Positions 7,505-14,166 of a stretch of DNA of 14,699 bases are shown here, piece after piece. Positions within the stretch are counted from its first letter, which is position 1. Every line of letters begins with the position of its first letter. Source of the DNA: Paracoccaceae bacterium (lineage in GTDB: Bacteria > Pseudomonadota > Alphaproteobacteria > Rhodobacterales > Rhodobacteraceae); NCBI GenBank assembly GCA_023263735.1, contig JALQUQ010000025.1:1-14699 (forward strand), written 5' to 3'. The position numbers and the translations under genes are program-made. The notes beneath the pieces are model-generated. The model had not been told where the DNA came from. It did no database searches and saw nothing but the letters and a program-made list of their open reading frames with translations.

Positions 7505-7531
7505 CCAGCCCAACGAAAAGCGCCGGGCTGG
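7505..7531. terminator. Hairpin between the EF-hand gene and the sigma gene
   Basis: CCAGCCC (7505-7511) and GGGCTGG (7525-7531) pair perfectly around a 13-nt loop, 14 nt after the EF-hand stop and about 30 nt before the sigma start. No T tract follows on the minus strand, so partial termination, RNA processing or 3'-end protection would all fit. It could set a higher EF-hand than sigma transcript level. Confidence 0.5.
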
Positions 7532-7545
7532 ACAGAAAAATCAGA

Positions 7546-8097
7546 TCAGTTGTTGTCGTGGCCGTGGCCAAACATGCCACGGTGTTCGCCTTTGCCCTTG
7601 CCGCGTTGGCCGCCGTGGCCATCGGCCATCCGGCCTTTGCCAGCGTCAAGTTCTTCTTGGCTCAGCGCGCCATCGTTGTCGCTGTCCAGACGGTCAAACA
7701 GACCAGCCGGTGCCGGGCGAACCGCCAGTTCAGCCGCCGAAAGCTTGCCATCGTTGTCGGCATCCAGACGCGACATCATCTCGGTCGCCATCGCGCCTGC
7801 GCGGTCGGTCGCGCGCTTGACATGCATGGCCGTCAGTTCATCCGCACTCAGAAAGCCATCGCCATCGGTATCAGCCGCCTTGACGTCGGCCGCGCGCCAA
7901 GCTTCGATTTCTTCCGGGGTGATCTTGCCATCCTTGTTAGCATCCACAGCCGCAAAGTCGAACTCCTGCATCATGCCCGGGCCCTCGCCGCGCATGCCAC
8001 CCTTGCCCATACCCCGGTCTGCCAAGGCGGCCGAAGCGGCCAGCGTCGAGGTCAGGGCTACGATGGTCAGGGCGGTCAGCGTTTTCTTCATCGTCAT
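7546..8097 (-). CDS. Secreted EF-hand calcium-binding protein with Gly/His-rich tail
   Basis: A 183-aa exported protein. A Sec signal peptide (MKK core, hydrophobic stretch to about residue 20) is likely cut after ALA26. The mature chain has four canonical EF-hand loops starting at Asp52 (DANKDGKITPEE), Asp76 (DTDGDGFLSADE), Asp112 (DADNDGKLSAAE) and Asp138 (DSDNDGALSQEE). All four have acidic residues at loop positions 1, 3 or 5 and 12, so calcium binding in the periplasm or outside the cell is expected. The C-terminus from about 153 is rich in Gly, Lys and His (including GHGH) and could bind transition metals. The frame is open to 8196, but only the ATG at 8097 (AGGA 8 nt upstream) or the one at 8091 gives a signal peptide at the N-terminus. 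It is first in line before the sigma gene, so it may be a target or a sensor of that system. Confidence 0.9.
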   Translation of the reverse strand: MTMKKTLTALTIVALTSTLAASAALADRGMGKGGMRGEGPGMMQEFDFAAVDANKDGKITPEEIEAWRAADVKAADTDGDGFLSADELTAMHVKRATDRAGAMATEMMSRLDADNDGKLSAAELAVRPAPAGLFDRLDSDNDGALSQEELDAGKGRMADGHGGQRGKGKGEHRGMFGHGHDNN

Positions 8098-8392
8098 CTC
8101 GGGGGTCCTTTCTTTCCGACGGAGTGTTCCGCTCGGTTCTTGGTTTCCATGTCCGTTGAACGCCCGATTTCTGACCTTCCGTCGCCGAAATTTCATCTTT
8201 TCCTGTTTTTCTTGATCACAGGATCGTCATCGGTTTTGCGCGCCGGTTGCGACATATCCTCACAAGCGCCGCGAGTGCCCTTTCTTGCATTCCGGACTTC
8301 GCATAAGACTCGGTCCAAATGATCCCCGCTAACATGGCTGCGGCTGGCTTCTTTCGGGGCTGGGCGCGTGGGCCTGCAGGATGGAACGAACA
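8098..8392. other. Divergent intergenic region between EF-hand and DUF983 genes
   Basis: These 295 nt hold no protein with a family signature on either strand; the frames seen here continue from, or lie opposite to, the neighbouring genes. They must contain the promoters for the EF-hand/sigma group (minus) and the DUF983/NUDIX pair (plus). I found no clear sigma-70 promoter. On the minus strand the segment 8120-8150 has two AAC-containing elements (AGAACC, GGAAC) and a CGTC that recall ECF promoter parts, but the spacing is not right. Confidence 0.5.
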
Positions 8393-8779
8393 ATGATGGA
8401 AGTTGAAGAACGCCCGATGCGCCCCGCCCTGCTGCGTGGCTGGCGGTGCCGGTGCCCGAATTGTGGCGCAGGCCCGATGCTGCACAGCTATCTCAAGGTG
8501 AATGACACCTGTGCGGTTTGCGGCGAAGAATTGCACCACCACCGCGCCGATGACGGCCCGGCCTATCTGACGATCCTGATCGTCGGCCACATCATGGCGC
8601 CGCTGATGCTGTATGTGTTTACCGAATGGCGGCCCGATCCGATGATCTTGGCCACCCTGTTTTCGGTCAGCACGGTCGGCCTGTCGCTTTGGTTGCTGCC
8701 GCGCCTCAAAGGGGTGATTGTCGCCATTCAATGGGCCAAGCGGATGCATGGTTTTGGCCGGATGGCGGTTCAACAGTGA
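8393..8779 (+). CDS. DUF983 family zinc-ribbon membrane protein
   Basis: A 128-aa protein with an N-terminal zinc-ribbon-like pair CPNC (Cys21, Cys24) and CAVC (Cys40, Cys43). The family block EELHHHRADDGPAYLTI follows, then two membrane spans (about 57-76 and 84-102) and a short basic tail. This is the layout of DUF983, a family of small inner-membrane proteins common in alphaproteobacteria whose function is unknown. Three in-frame ATGs compete (8381, 8393, 8396). The first abuts the AGG of the only SD-like run, while GGAA lies 6 nt before 8393, so 8393 is chosen; the others remain possible. The stop overlaps the GTG start of the NUDIX gene in a GTGA junction, so the two are surely co-transcribed and probably translationally coupled. 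Confidence 0.88.
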   Translation: MMEVEERPMRPALLRGWRCRCPNCGAGPMLHSYLKVNDTCAVCGEELHHHRADDGPAYLTILIVGHIMAPLMLYVFTEWRPDPMILATLFSVSTVGLSLWLLPRLKGVIVAIQWAKRMHGFGRMAVQQ

Positions 8780-9396
8780 CCGCTGCCCCCGCCGATCAGC
8801 CCATTCGCAACGCGGCCACGATCATCTTGTGGCGCGCCGATAAGGGCGGGCCGCAGGTTCTGATGGGCCAGCGGGGCGCGGGGGCGGCCTTTATGCCATC
8901 GAAATACGTCTTTCCGGGTGGCGCTGTCGATCCGGGCGATCATCTTGACCAGATTCCGCTGGCGCAAATCTGCGTTGATCGCCTGCGGCTGCACAACCCA
9001 GATCATCGCGCCACGCCGTCCAGCCTGACCGCCGCCGCTCTGCGCGAATTGCAAGAGGAGACGGGCCTGATCCTGCCGCCCGTCGTACAGCCGCCCGGCC
9101 TGAAATTCATGTTCCGCGCCATCACACCCCCCGGTCGCAGCCGCCGGTTTGATGCTCGGTTCTTTCTGGCATCGGCCGAAGGGCTGTCATCCGACCCCGA
9201 CGATTTCTCGCAGGCCGAGGCCGAGCTTTCGCATCTGCAATGGCTGACCCTGCCACAGGCGCGCGCGCTGGACTTGCCCTTTATCACCGAGGTGGTCTTG
9301 GCCGAGGTTGATGCGATGTTGAACGGCGCCGCCGATCAGGGCGTGCCGTTTTTCGACAATTCCGAACTTACCCCCCAGTTTCGCCGTCTGGGCTAA
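8776..9396 (+). CDS. NUDIX hydrolase with extended Nudix box (NUDT19-like arrangement)
   Basis: A 206-aa cytoplasmic hydrolase expected to cleave a nucleoside diphosphate linked to another moiety, possibly a CoA derivative. The fold starts with NAATIILWR, continues through VLMGQRGAGAAFMPSKYVFPGGAVD and carries the metal-binding RELQEETGL at 90-98. In the standard Nudix box G(x5)E(x7)REUxEExGU the GG and RE are about 13 residues apart; here they are about 40 apart. That insertion is typical of the NUDT19/CoA-pyrophosphatase-like branch. The start is GTG at 8776, which overlaps the DUF983 stop by 4 nt; no in-frame ATG near the start of the domain competes with it. It ends 3 nt from the end of the convergent desaturase gene. 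The substrate is not determined by the sequence. Confidence 0.88.
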   Translation: MTAAPADQPIRNAATIILWRADKGGPQVLMGQRGAGAAFMPSKYVFPGGAVDPGDHLDQIPLAQICVDRLRLHNPDHRATPSSLTAAALRELQEETGLILPPVVQPPGLKFMFRAITPPGRSRRFDARFFLASAEGLSSDPDDFSQAEAELSHLQWLTLPQARALDLPFITEVVLAEVDAMLNGAADQGVPFFDNSELTPQFRRLG

Positions 9397-9399
9397 GGC

Positions 9400-10341
9400 T
9401 CAGGCGGCCGGGCGGTCCTGCGCCGGGGCCTTGGGTTGCATCAAAGGATGCGCCACCGGCTCTTTGCTGCGCAGCAGGTAACGGGCAAAAATCTCGGCAT
9501 AGGAGCGGTAAACATAGCCGGCATTGCGCCGCTGGAATTCGCCTTTGCGGGCCCGGTACAACGCAGGCAACCGATACCACGGCACGGCCGGATGCGCGTG
9601 ATGCACGGCATGCAGGTTGTTATTCAGAAACAGCAGGGCCAACGGGCCACGATCCTCGATGATCACCGACCGCGCGCGCACCAATTCATGCGCCTGATGT
9701 TCCAGAAAGGTGCGGATCTTCAGCAGCGCATGCCCGACATAGGCCGCCAGCAGATAGGCCCACCACGGCATCGCCGCAAATTGAAGCCACAGCACCACGG
9801 GGATCAGCCCCACCCCATGCAGCACCCATGCCAGCCGCACGCCGGGCGCATTCTGTGCAAAAAGCCGCGCCTCATCCCGCAGCCAGATCAGATTGCCCAA
9901 AAGCGGCCCGATCAAAACCCGCCCCATCAAAGTGTTGTTGACCCGCAAGATCCGTTTCAGGCCGGGGGTGAACGTCGCCCACATCTTGGGATCACAATAG
10001 CACGATTCCGGATCGTCATAGGGGTCGGTCAGGATCGGGTCGTAATGATGCGCCAGATGGGTCGTCTTGAACCGGCGATAGGGCACCGTCAGCGACAGCG
10101 ACGGGAACACCGCAATTTCATTGGCAAGGCTGGACCGGAACGGGTGACCGTGCAGCGCCTCGTGCTGAAGCGAGGAAAACTGCGCGATCGCAATCCCGGT
10201 CAGGATCACCCCCAGCAGCGCCGATGCCTCATAGGCCCAAGTGGTTGAAATCGCCCACAGCCCATAGCTTGCCACCATGATCGCCAAAGTCGGCCATTCC
10301 AGAACCGCCGCACGAATATTGAGTGTCGATGATCGCGCCAC
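9400..10341 (-). CDS. Membrane fatty acid desaturase/hydroxylase family protein
   Basis: A 313-aa integral membrane di-iron enzyme with the three histidine boxes of the family. Counted from the GTG at 10341 these are HEALHGH (60-66), HLAHH (95-99) and HAVHH (244-248), with an extra EHQAHE at about 214-219. Hydrophobic segments lie at about 18-38, 40-58, 145-158, 172-188 and 190-208. It should use oxygen and an electron donor to oxidise an acyl chain or lipid-like substrate; whether it desaturates or hydroxylates, and on what, is open. The frame can start at a GTG at 10380 (326 aa) without an SD, or at the GTG at 10341, which has GGGG 5-6 nt upstream and is preferred. It is divergent from the XRE regulator across a short region with a perfect palindrome, which suggests regulation by that protein. 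Confidence 0.87.
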   Translation of the reverse strand: MARSSTLNIRAAVLEWPTLAIMVASYGLWAISTTWAYEASALLGVILTGIAIAQFSSLQHEALHGHPFRSSLANEIAVFPSLSLTVPYRRFKTTHLAHHYDPILTDPYDDPESCYCDPKMWATFTPGLKRILRVNNTLMGRVLIGPLLGNLIWLRDEARLFAQNAPGVRLAWVLHGVGLIPVVLWLQFAAMPWWAYLLAAYVGHALLKIRTFLEHQAHELVRARSVIIEDRGPLALLFLNNNLHAVHHAHPAVPWYRLPALYRARKGEFQRRNAGYVYRSYAEIFARYLLRSKEPVAHPLMQPKAPAQDRPAA

Positions 10342-10420
10342 GATGTCCCCGGTGCTGCCTTGTTCCCCTCGGATTAGCACTTGCCGAACAGGGGGGGAAT
10401 TTGGAAGATGCGCAACATTC

Positions 10421-10437
10421 AGTCATCAATGATGACT
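10421..10437. promoter_or_regulatory. Perfect 17-bp palindromic operator candidate between desaturase and XRE regulator
   Basis: AGTCATC, a 3-nt spacer AAT, and GATGACT form an exact inverted repeat with 7-bp arms. It lies 22 nt before the regulator start codon and 79 nt before the preferred desaturase start. Its size fits a dimeric helix-turn-helix repressor, and the nearest candidate is the regulator encoded next to it. Autoregulation plus control of the desaturase is inferred. Confidence 0.6.
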
Positions 10438-10459
10438 AAATTCACCAAGCGGGTGTTTT

Positions 10460-11314
10460 ATGGACAAGCGTGACCGTGCAGATGTGTTTCGCCAGCGCCT
10501 GACCTCGGCCATGGCGCGGCGCGACGTTTCGCAAAGCGCCTTGGCCCGTGGTGTTGGCGTTGATCGCTCGACCGTCAGTCAGATCCTGAACCTTGGCGCA
10601 ACTCGTCTGCCCAATGCGCAGTTGGCAGCCGATTGCGCCGAATTTCTTGGGGTTTCGGCCGATTGGTTGCTGGGTCTTTCGGCGCGTCCCGAACCGATGG
10701 CAGATCTTTTGGCCGCGCAATTCACCGAAACCGAAGCCCCCCGCGCCTTGATCGACGAAGCGATCTTCGGTTGGCATCAAGAGGCCGCGGGTTACAAGAT
10801 CCGCCACGTGCCTGCGACCCTGCCCGACATGCTGAAAACCCGCGCGGTCATCGATTGGGAATATGCCCCCCAATTGGGCCGCACCTCGGATCAGGCGATT
10901 GGCGCGTTCGAGGATCGTCTGGCTTGGATGCGCGGCGCGCGGTCCGATTACGAAATCGCCCTGCCCTTGCACGAGCTGGAGGCGTTCGCCTCGGGCACGG
11001 GCTATTACAACGGCCTCGCCGCCGATCTGCGGCTGGCCCAGATGGATCGTTTGCTCGATCTGACCGAAAGCCTGTACCCCAGTTTGCGCCTGTATCTGTT
11101 TGACGCCAAACGGGTGTTTTCCGCCCCGATCACGATCTTTGGCCCCTTGCTTGCGGTGCTGTACGTCGGGCGCAATTATCTGGCCTTTCGCGATTCAGCA
11201 CGGATCGACAGCTTTTCGCGCCATTTTGACTGGCTGGTCCGCGAATCTGAGGTGGGGGCGCGCGCCACGCCCGATCACCTGCGGCGGTTGCGGGCCACCA
11301 TCAGCCCCGCCTAA
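10460..11314 (+). CDS. XRE-family helix-turn-helix transcriptional regulator with large C-terminal domain
   Basis: A 284-aa protein. Residues 8-72 form a Cro/C1-type DNA-binding domain: FRQRLTSAMARRDVSQSALARGVGVDRSTVSQIL, with the recognition helix near DRSTVSQILN, followed by LAADCAEFLGVSADWLLGLS, typical of XRE proteins. The remaining ~200 residues (WEYAPQLGRTSDQAI, GTGYYNGLAADLRLAQMDRLLDLTESLYPSLRLYLFD and on) form a soluble mixed helix/strand domain that I do not recognise. It could bind a ligand or another protein. The ATG at 10460 has GCGGGTG about 5 nt upstream. The gene is divergent from the desaturase and shares a control region with a perfect palindrome. Its stop codon overlaps the stop codon of the convergent lipocalin-like gene. 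Local control of the desaturase, for example in membrane lipid adaptation, is the simplest reading. Confidence 0.87.
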   Translation: MDKRDRADVFRQRLTSAMARRDVSQSALARGVGVDRSTVSQILNLGATRLPNAQLAADCAEFLGVSADWLLGLSARPEPMADLLAAQFTETEAPRALIDEAIFGWHQEAAGYKIRHVPATLPDMLKTRAVIDWEYAPQLGRTSDQAIGAFEDRLAWMRGARSDYEIALPLHELEAFASGTGYYNGLAADLRLAQMDRLLDLTESLYPSLRLYLFDAKRVFSAPITIFGPLLAVLYVGRNYLAFRDSARIDSFSRHFDWLVRESEVGARATPDHLRRLRATISPA

Positions 11315-11814
11315 AGCGGTTGCAGTTTTGCCGCGCGATATCCGTTGAAATCCAGAATTTCCCGCACAGCCGTCATCCGATCTGCCGGCATCCGCCCATT
11401 TCGGTTCAGAACCATCAGCGTCGTGCCCGCCGGGTCCCCCAAAACCAAGGTGCGGTAATCGGTGTCGACCCACAGCACCCACAATTCGGTCTGACCAATC
11501 TGGAACCGCCCCGGGCCGGTGCTGATCATCGCGCCCGACAACCGCCGTTGCCCTGCGGCGTCACACCACCGCGCCGCCAGATGCAGGGCCGCCCCCTGCC
11601 GGGTGATCTCGGCCCCGCCGGGTTTGCATGATGGGGATTGCGTCTCCATCCCCGCCGCCTGCGCCCATCGCCCGTCAAGACGCGTGGGGTCAATTTGCGC
11701 GATGGAATAGATCGGCGCTTGCGGGCTGCGCAGGGTGGCCACAACGCGCGGCTGTCCGACCCCCACACAGCCAGCAAGGGCAAAGGCCGCCACGGCCAGC
11801 GTCAATTTATGCAT
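11311..11814 (-). CDS. Lipocalin-like lipoprotein
   Basis: A 167-aa exported lipoprotein. The signal peptide ends in the lipobox LAGC with Cys16 as the lipidated residue. Residue +2 is Val, so sorting to the outer membrane is likely. The mature part shows the lipocalin pattern: LDGRWAQAAGMET near 47-59 (GxW signature), a strand-rich middle including LWVLWVDTDYRTLVLGDP, and a C-terminal NRNGRMPADRMTAVREILDFNGY that matches the end of Blc-type lipocalins. Two mature cysteines (SCKPG, RWCDA) could form a disulphide. Bacterial lipocalins bind lipids or other hydrophobic molecules. The start is the ATG at 11814, the only one giving a signal peptide; it overlaps the end of the upstream lipoprotein gene by 13 nt, indicating an operon. 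The 3' end overlaps the convergent regulator gene by 4 nt. Confidence 0.78.
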   Translation of the reverse strand: MHKLTLAVAAFALAGCVGVGQPRVVATLRSPQAPIYSIAQIDPTRLDGRWAQAAGMETQSPSCKPGGAEITRQGAALHLAARWCDAAGQRRLSGAMISTGPGRFQIGQTELWVLWVDTDYRTLVLGDPAGTTLMVLNRNGRMPADRMTAVREILDFNGYRAAKLQPL

Positions 11815-12290
11815 TGTTCCTGCGCCCTGCCTTCGCTGTCCATCACCGTCTGGCAGCCCAGCAACGGGGTCGCCGGCGCACAGGTCAGCGACCGGGCCAG
11901 ACAGGCCCCCTCGCAATCACCGGCAACGCGGCACCGCTTGCCTGAATCCTTGGTCATCTTTTGGCAAAAGGCCCCGCCCGCCATCAGCACAGCCCAAGTG
12001 CCCCCAGTCTTTTCACAATCAAGTTGCAGGGCCGATTTGACAACAACCTTTTCTTCGGGCGGGGCGGCCGCCGTCTCGGCCGCCGCTTGGGCACCGACCA
12101 CCCGGCCCGCCGCATCGCCGACGGCAGGTTTGGGCGCATCAAGCGAAGAGGTTTCGATCTGCCCGCCGGTGATGGCCGTCGGATCAACCGCCTCGACCTT
12201 GGCGGGTTTGGCGGCAAAGGGGTGGGGCAAGGTCATCTGACACCCCCCAACCCCAAGGGCAACCGCAAGCAAAAGGCCCAGTTTGCGCAT
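11802..12290 (-). CDS. Cys-rich lipoprotein of unknown function
   Basis: A 162-aa exported lipoprotein that I cannot assign to a named family. The signal peptide MRKLGLLLAVALGVGGC gives Cys17 as the lipid anchor, followed by Gln, which suggests the outer membrane. Residues about 25-85 form a Pro/Ala/Val-rich, low-complexity linker. The C-terminal domain (about 88-162) has eight cysteines at 92, 109, 120, 126, 130, 137, 146 and 160, enough for four disulphides in a small periplasmic module. The ATG at 12290 is chosen because it starts the signal peptide, although only GGTG stands at SD distance. It follows the aldo/keto reductase gene by 11 nt and overlaps the lipocalin-like gene by 13 nt. Both lipoproteins are probably made from one transcript. 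Confidence 0.8.
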   Translation of the reverse strand: MRKLGLLLAVALGVGGCQMTLPHPFAAKPAKVEAVDPTAITGGQIETSSLDAPKPAVGDAAGRVVGAQAAAETAAAPPEEKVVVKSALQLDCEKTGGTWAVLMAGGAFCQKMTKDSGKRCRVAGDCEGACLARSLTCAPATPLLGCQTVMDSEGRAQEQCIN

Positions 12291-12301
12291 GACGCACCAG
12301 A

Positions 12302-13345
12302 TCAAAAGGGTTGTGGGAAAAGCCGATGGGCCGCCGCGATATCCTCCAGCACCTCGGGCGAAAGTGTTACATCCGCGGCACTGATATTGGTCGCCAACTG
12401 GGCCATTGTCGTTGCCCCGATGATCGGAATGCAGGGAAACGGGCGCGACAGGCAAAAGGCGATGGCCATCTGACAGGGATCAAGCCCCGCCCCCGCCGCG
12501 ATCCCCATATAAGCCGCCACGGCAGGAAAGACCTGCGGGGTCGTGCGCCCCCCCAGATCGGGGGTCGCCGCCCGCCGCGTGCCTTCGGGCGTGACATCGC
12601 CCGCATATTTCCCCGACAACAGACCCGCCGCCAATGGCGAAAAGGCCAGCAGCGGAATATCCTCGGCATTGGCCATTTCCGACCAGTCGCTGTCAAACTG
12701 GCGGCACAACAGGGAATATTCGTTCTGAACCGTCGCCATCATCGGCAAATCATGCCGCCGCGCGACTTCGCGCCAAAGTGACATGCCCCAAACCGTTTCA
12801 TTCGACAGACCAAACGCGCGGACCTTTCCTTCGTCCTGCAGGGCCTTGGCGGTTTCCAGCATGTCGGTCACATGGGCCTCGACCTCGGCCCGGCGCACTT
12901 TGGTCGGGGCATAGTGCCAGATCTGGCGAAAGTGGTAATGCCCCCGGTTGGGCCAATGCAGTTGAAACAGGTCAATATAATCGGTCTTCAGCCGGTGCAG
13001 GCTGTCTTCGACCGCTTGGCGCAGGGTTGGTCCTGACATTGGCACGCCGCCCCGCAGATCGGGCCGCCCCGGCCCCGCAATCTTGGTCGCGATCTGCACC
13101 CGGTCACGCCCCCCCCGCGAGGCAAGCCAAGCCCCGATGATCCGTTCGGTATTGCCAACGGTTTCGGCGCGGACCGGATTGGTGGGGTACATTTCCGCCG
13201 TATCCCAAAAGGTGACGCCGTGATCCAAGGCATAGTCCGCCTGCGCGTGGCCCTCGCCTTCGGTGTTTTGTGTGCCCCAAGTCATGGTGCCCAAACACAG
13301 GGCCGACACGTCGATCCCGGTTTGCCCAAGTTTCACGCGTTTCAT
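12302..13345 (-). CDS. Aldo/keto reductase, Tas-like
   Basis: A 347-aa NADPH-dependent oxidoreductase of the aldo/keto reductase superfamily, reducing an aldehyde or ketone in the cytoplasm. The catalytic tetrad is complete: Asp48 and Tyr53 in TFWDTAEMYP, Lys88 in IATKIAG and His130 in FQLHWPNRG. The C-terminal IPIIGATTMAQLATNI segment is the usual cofactor-binding end. The GHYHFRQIWHYAP insertion after the catalytic His resembles the E. coli Tas branch. The frame is open to 13447, but the ATG at 13345 begins the typical MKRVKLGxTGxxVSxLCLGTMTWG and has AGGAAAGGG upstream. It leads a tight minus-strand group with two lipoproteins and is divergent from yceI-like, with a 178-nt gap in which I see no clear promoter. 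The physiological substrate is unknown. Confidence 0.92.
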   Translation of the reverse strand: MKRVKLGQTGIDVSALCLGTMTWGTQNTEGEGHAQADYALDHGVTFWDTAEMYPTNPVRAETVGNTERIIGAWLASRGGRDRVQIATKIAGPGRPDLRGGVPMSGPTLRQAVEDSLHRLKTDYIDLFQLHWPNRGHYHFRQIWHYAPTKVRRAEVEAHVTDMLETAKALQDEGKVRAFGLSNETVWGMSLWREVARRHDLPMMATVQNEYSLLCRQFDSDWSEMANAEDIPLLAFSPLAAGLLSGKYAGDVTPEGTRRAATPDLGGRTTPQVFPAVAAYMGIAAGAGLDPCQMAIAFCLSRPFPCIPIIGATTMAQLATNISAADVTLSPEVLEDIAAAHRLFPQPF

Positions 13346-13523
13346 GACCGGCCCTTTCCTGTTTGACCGTGTCAGCCTAGCCAAGTCGCCGTCGGGGGCA
13401 AGGGGCGTCTCGCCATTCTCCCTCTCCCGTGAAAGCCTTCCCGTCAAAGGGGTGCCACAGAGAACTGCGCACAGACAAAGGATGTGCTAGACTGCGGGGG
13501 ATCATCAGACCGGAGTTGCGCCC

Positions 13524-14096
13524 ATGCCCCTTTTCCGTCGTCTAATTGCTGTTCTGGGCCTGTGGCTGGCGGCAGTGCCCGCACAGGCCTCCCCCGTGGC
13601 CTATGTGCTGGACCCCGCCAGTTCCAGCGTCGGGTTTGAAGTCATGTCCGACATGACCTCCATCCGGGGCGCAATGCCGGTGCGACGGGCCGAGTTGTCG
13701 CTGGATTTCGACCGCGTCGCCAACAGCACCATCGCGGTGGAATTGGCGGTGGACAAGGCGCGCACGACGCTGCCCTTTGCGATGGGGGCCATGCGCGATG
13801 CCAGCGTTCTGGACGTGGCCCGCCACCCCAGCATCTTGTTCCGCTCGTCCCGGATCACCGCTCAGGGCGATGCGGCGCGGGTTGATGGCGATCTGACCAT
13901 TCGCGGGGTCACGCGGCCTGTCACGCTGAAAGCCATGATCTTTCGCCAGCAGGGCATCCCAGCGGGCGACCGCAGCCGCCTGACGGTGCAACTGACCGGA
14001 GAGATCTTGCGATCAGACTTCGGGGCCAGCGGGTTTGCCCATCTGGCGGGTGATCTGGTCAAGATCGACATCCGCGCCCGCATTCAAGCCCCCTGA
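13524..14096 (+). CDS. YceI family periplasmic protein
   Basis: A 190-aa secreted protein. The signal peptide (RR, then LIAVLGLWLAAVP) is likely cut after AQA22. The mature part is the YceI beta-barrel: YVLDPASSSVGFEV at the start, then MPVRRAELSLDFDRVANSTIAVELAVD, MRDASVLDVARHPSILFRSSRI, GDLTIRGVTRPVTLKA and SDFGASG near the end. These match the family pattern, in which the barrel binds a polyisoprenoid such as an ubiquinone precursor. It is of usual length. The ATG at 13524 has GGAG 8 nt upstream. A possible -10 (TAGACT) lies about 30 nt upstream, without a good -35. The last five codons are also the first unit of a tandem repeat that continues past the stop. Its cellular role is not settled for the family as a whole. 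Confidence 0.9.
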   Translation: MPLFRRLIAVLGLWLAAVPAQASPVAYVLDPASSSVGFEVMSDMTSIRGAMPVRRAELSLDFDRVANSTIAVELAVDKARTTLPFAMGAMRDASVLDVARHPSILFRSSRITAQGDAARVDGDLTIRGVTRPVTLKAMIFRQQGIPAGDRSRLTVQLTGEILRSDFGASGFAHLAGDLVKIDIRARIQAP

Positions 14097-14152
14097 TTCA
14101 AGCGCCCCGCATTCAAGCGCCCGGACTCAAATGCTCCGATTCAAGCCGCCTG
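14082..14152. repeat. Five-unit tandem repeat (~14 nt) spanning the yceI-like stop codon
   Basis: Units start at 14082, 14096, 14111, 14125 and 14139, each close to ATTCAAGCGCCCCG (14 or 15 nt). Units 1, 2, 3 and 5 begin with ATTCAAGC; unit 4 is the most diverged (ACTCAAATGCTCCG). The first unit encodes the last residues (IQAP and stop) of the YceI protein, and the rest fills most of the gap to imuA. It ends 14 nt before the imuA -35 element. The unit size is not a multiple of three, so it reads as DNA rather than protein repeat. Confidence 0.85.
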
Positions 14153-14166
14153 ATCTGGCAGGCATA

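Noticed and set aside
8120..8150. ECF-like promoter (AGAACC or GGAAC with CGTC) in front of the EF-hand gene, minus strand
   Set aside because: The distance between the AAC part and CGTC is about 13 nt or shorter rather than the usual ~16, so it was not annotated although autoregulation remains likely.
9436..10248. Plus-strand open frame of 270 codons
   Set aside because: Antisense to the desaturase, which has all three His boxes; the plus-strand translation is basic low-complexity sequence.
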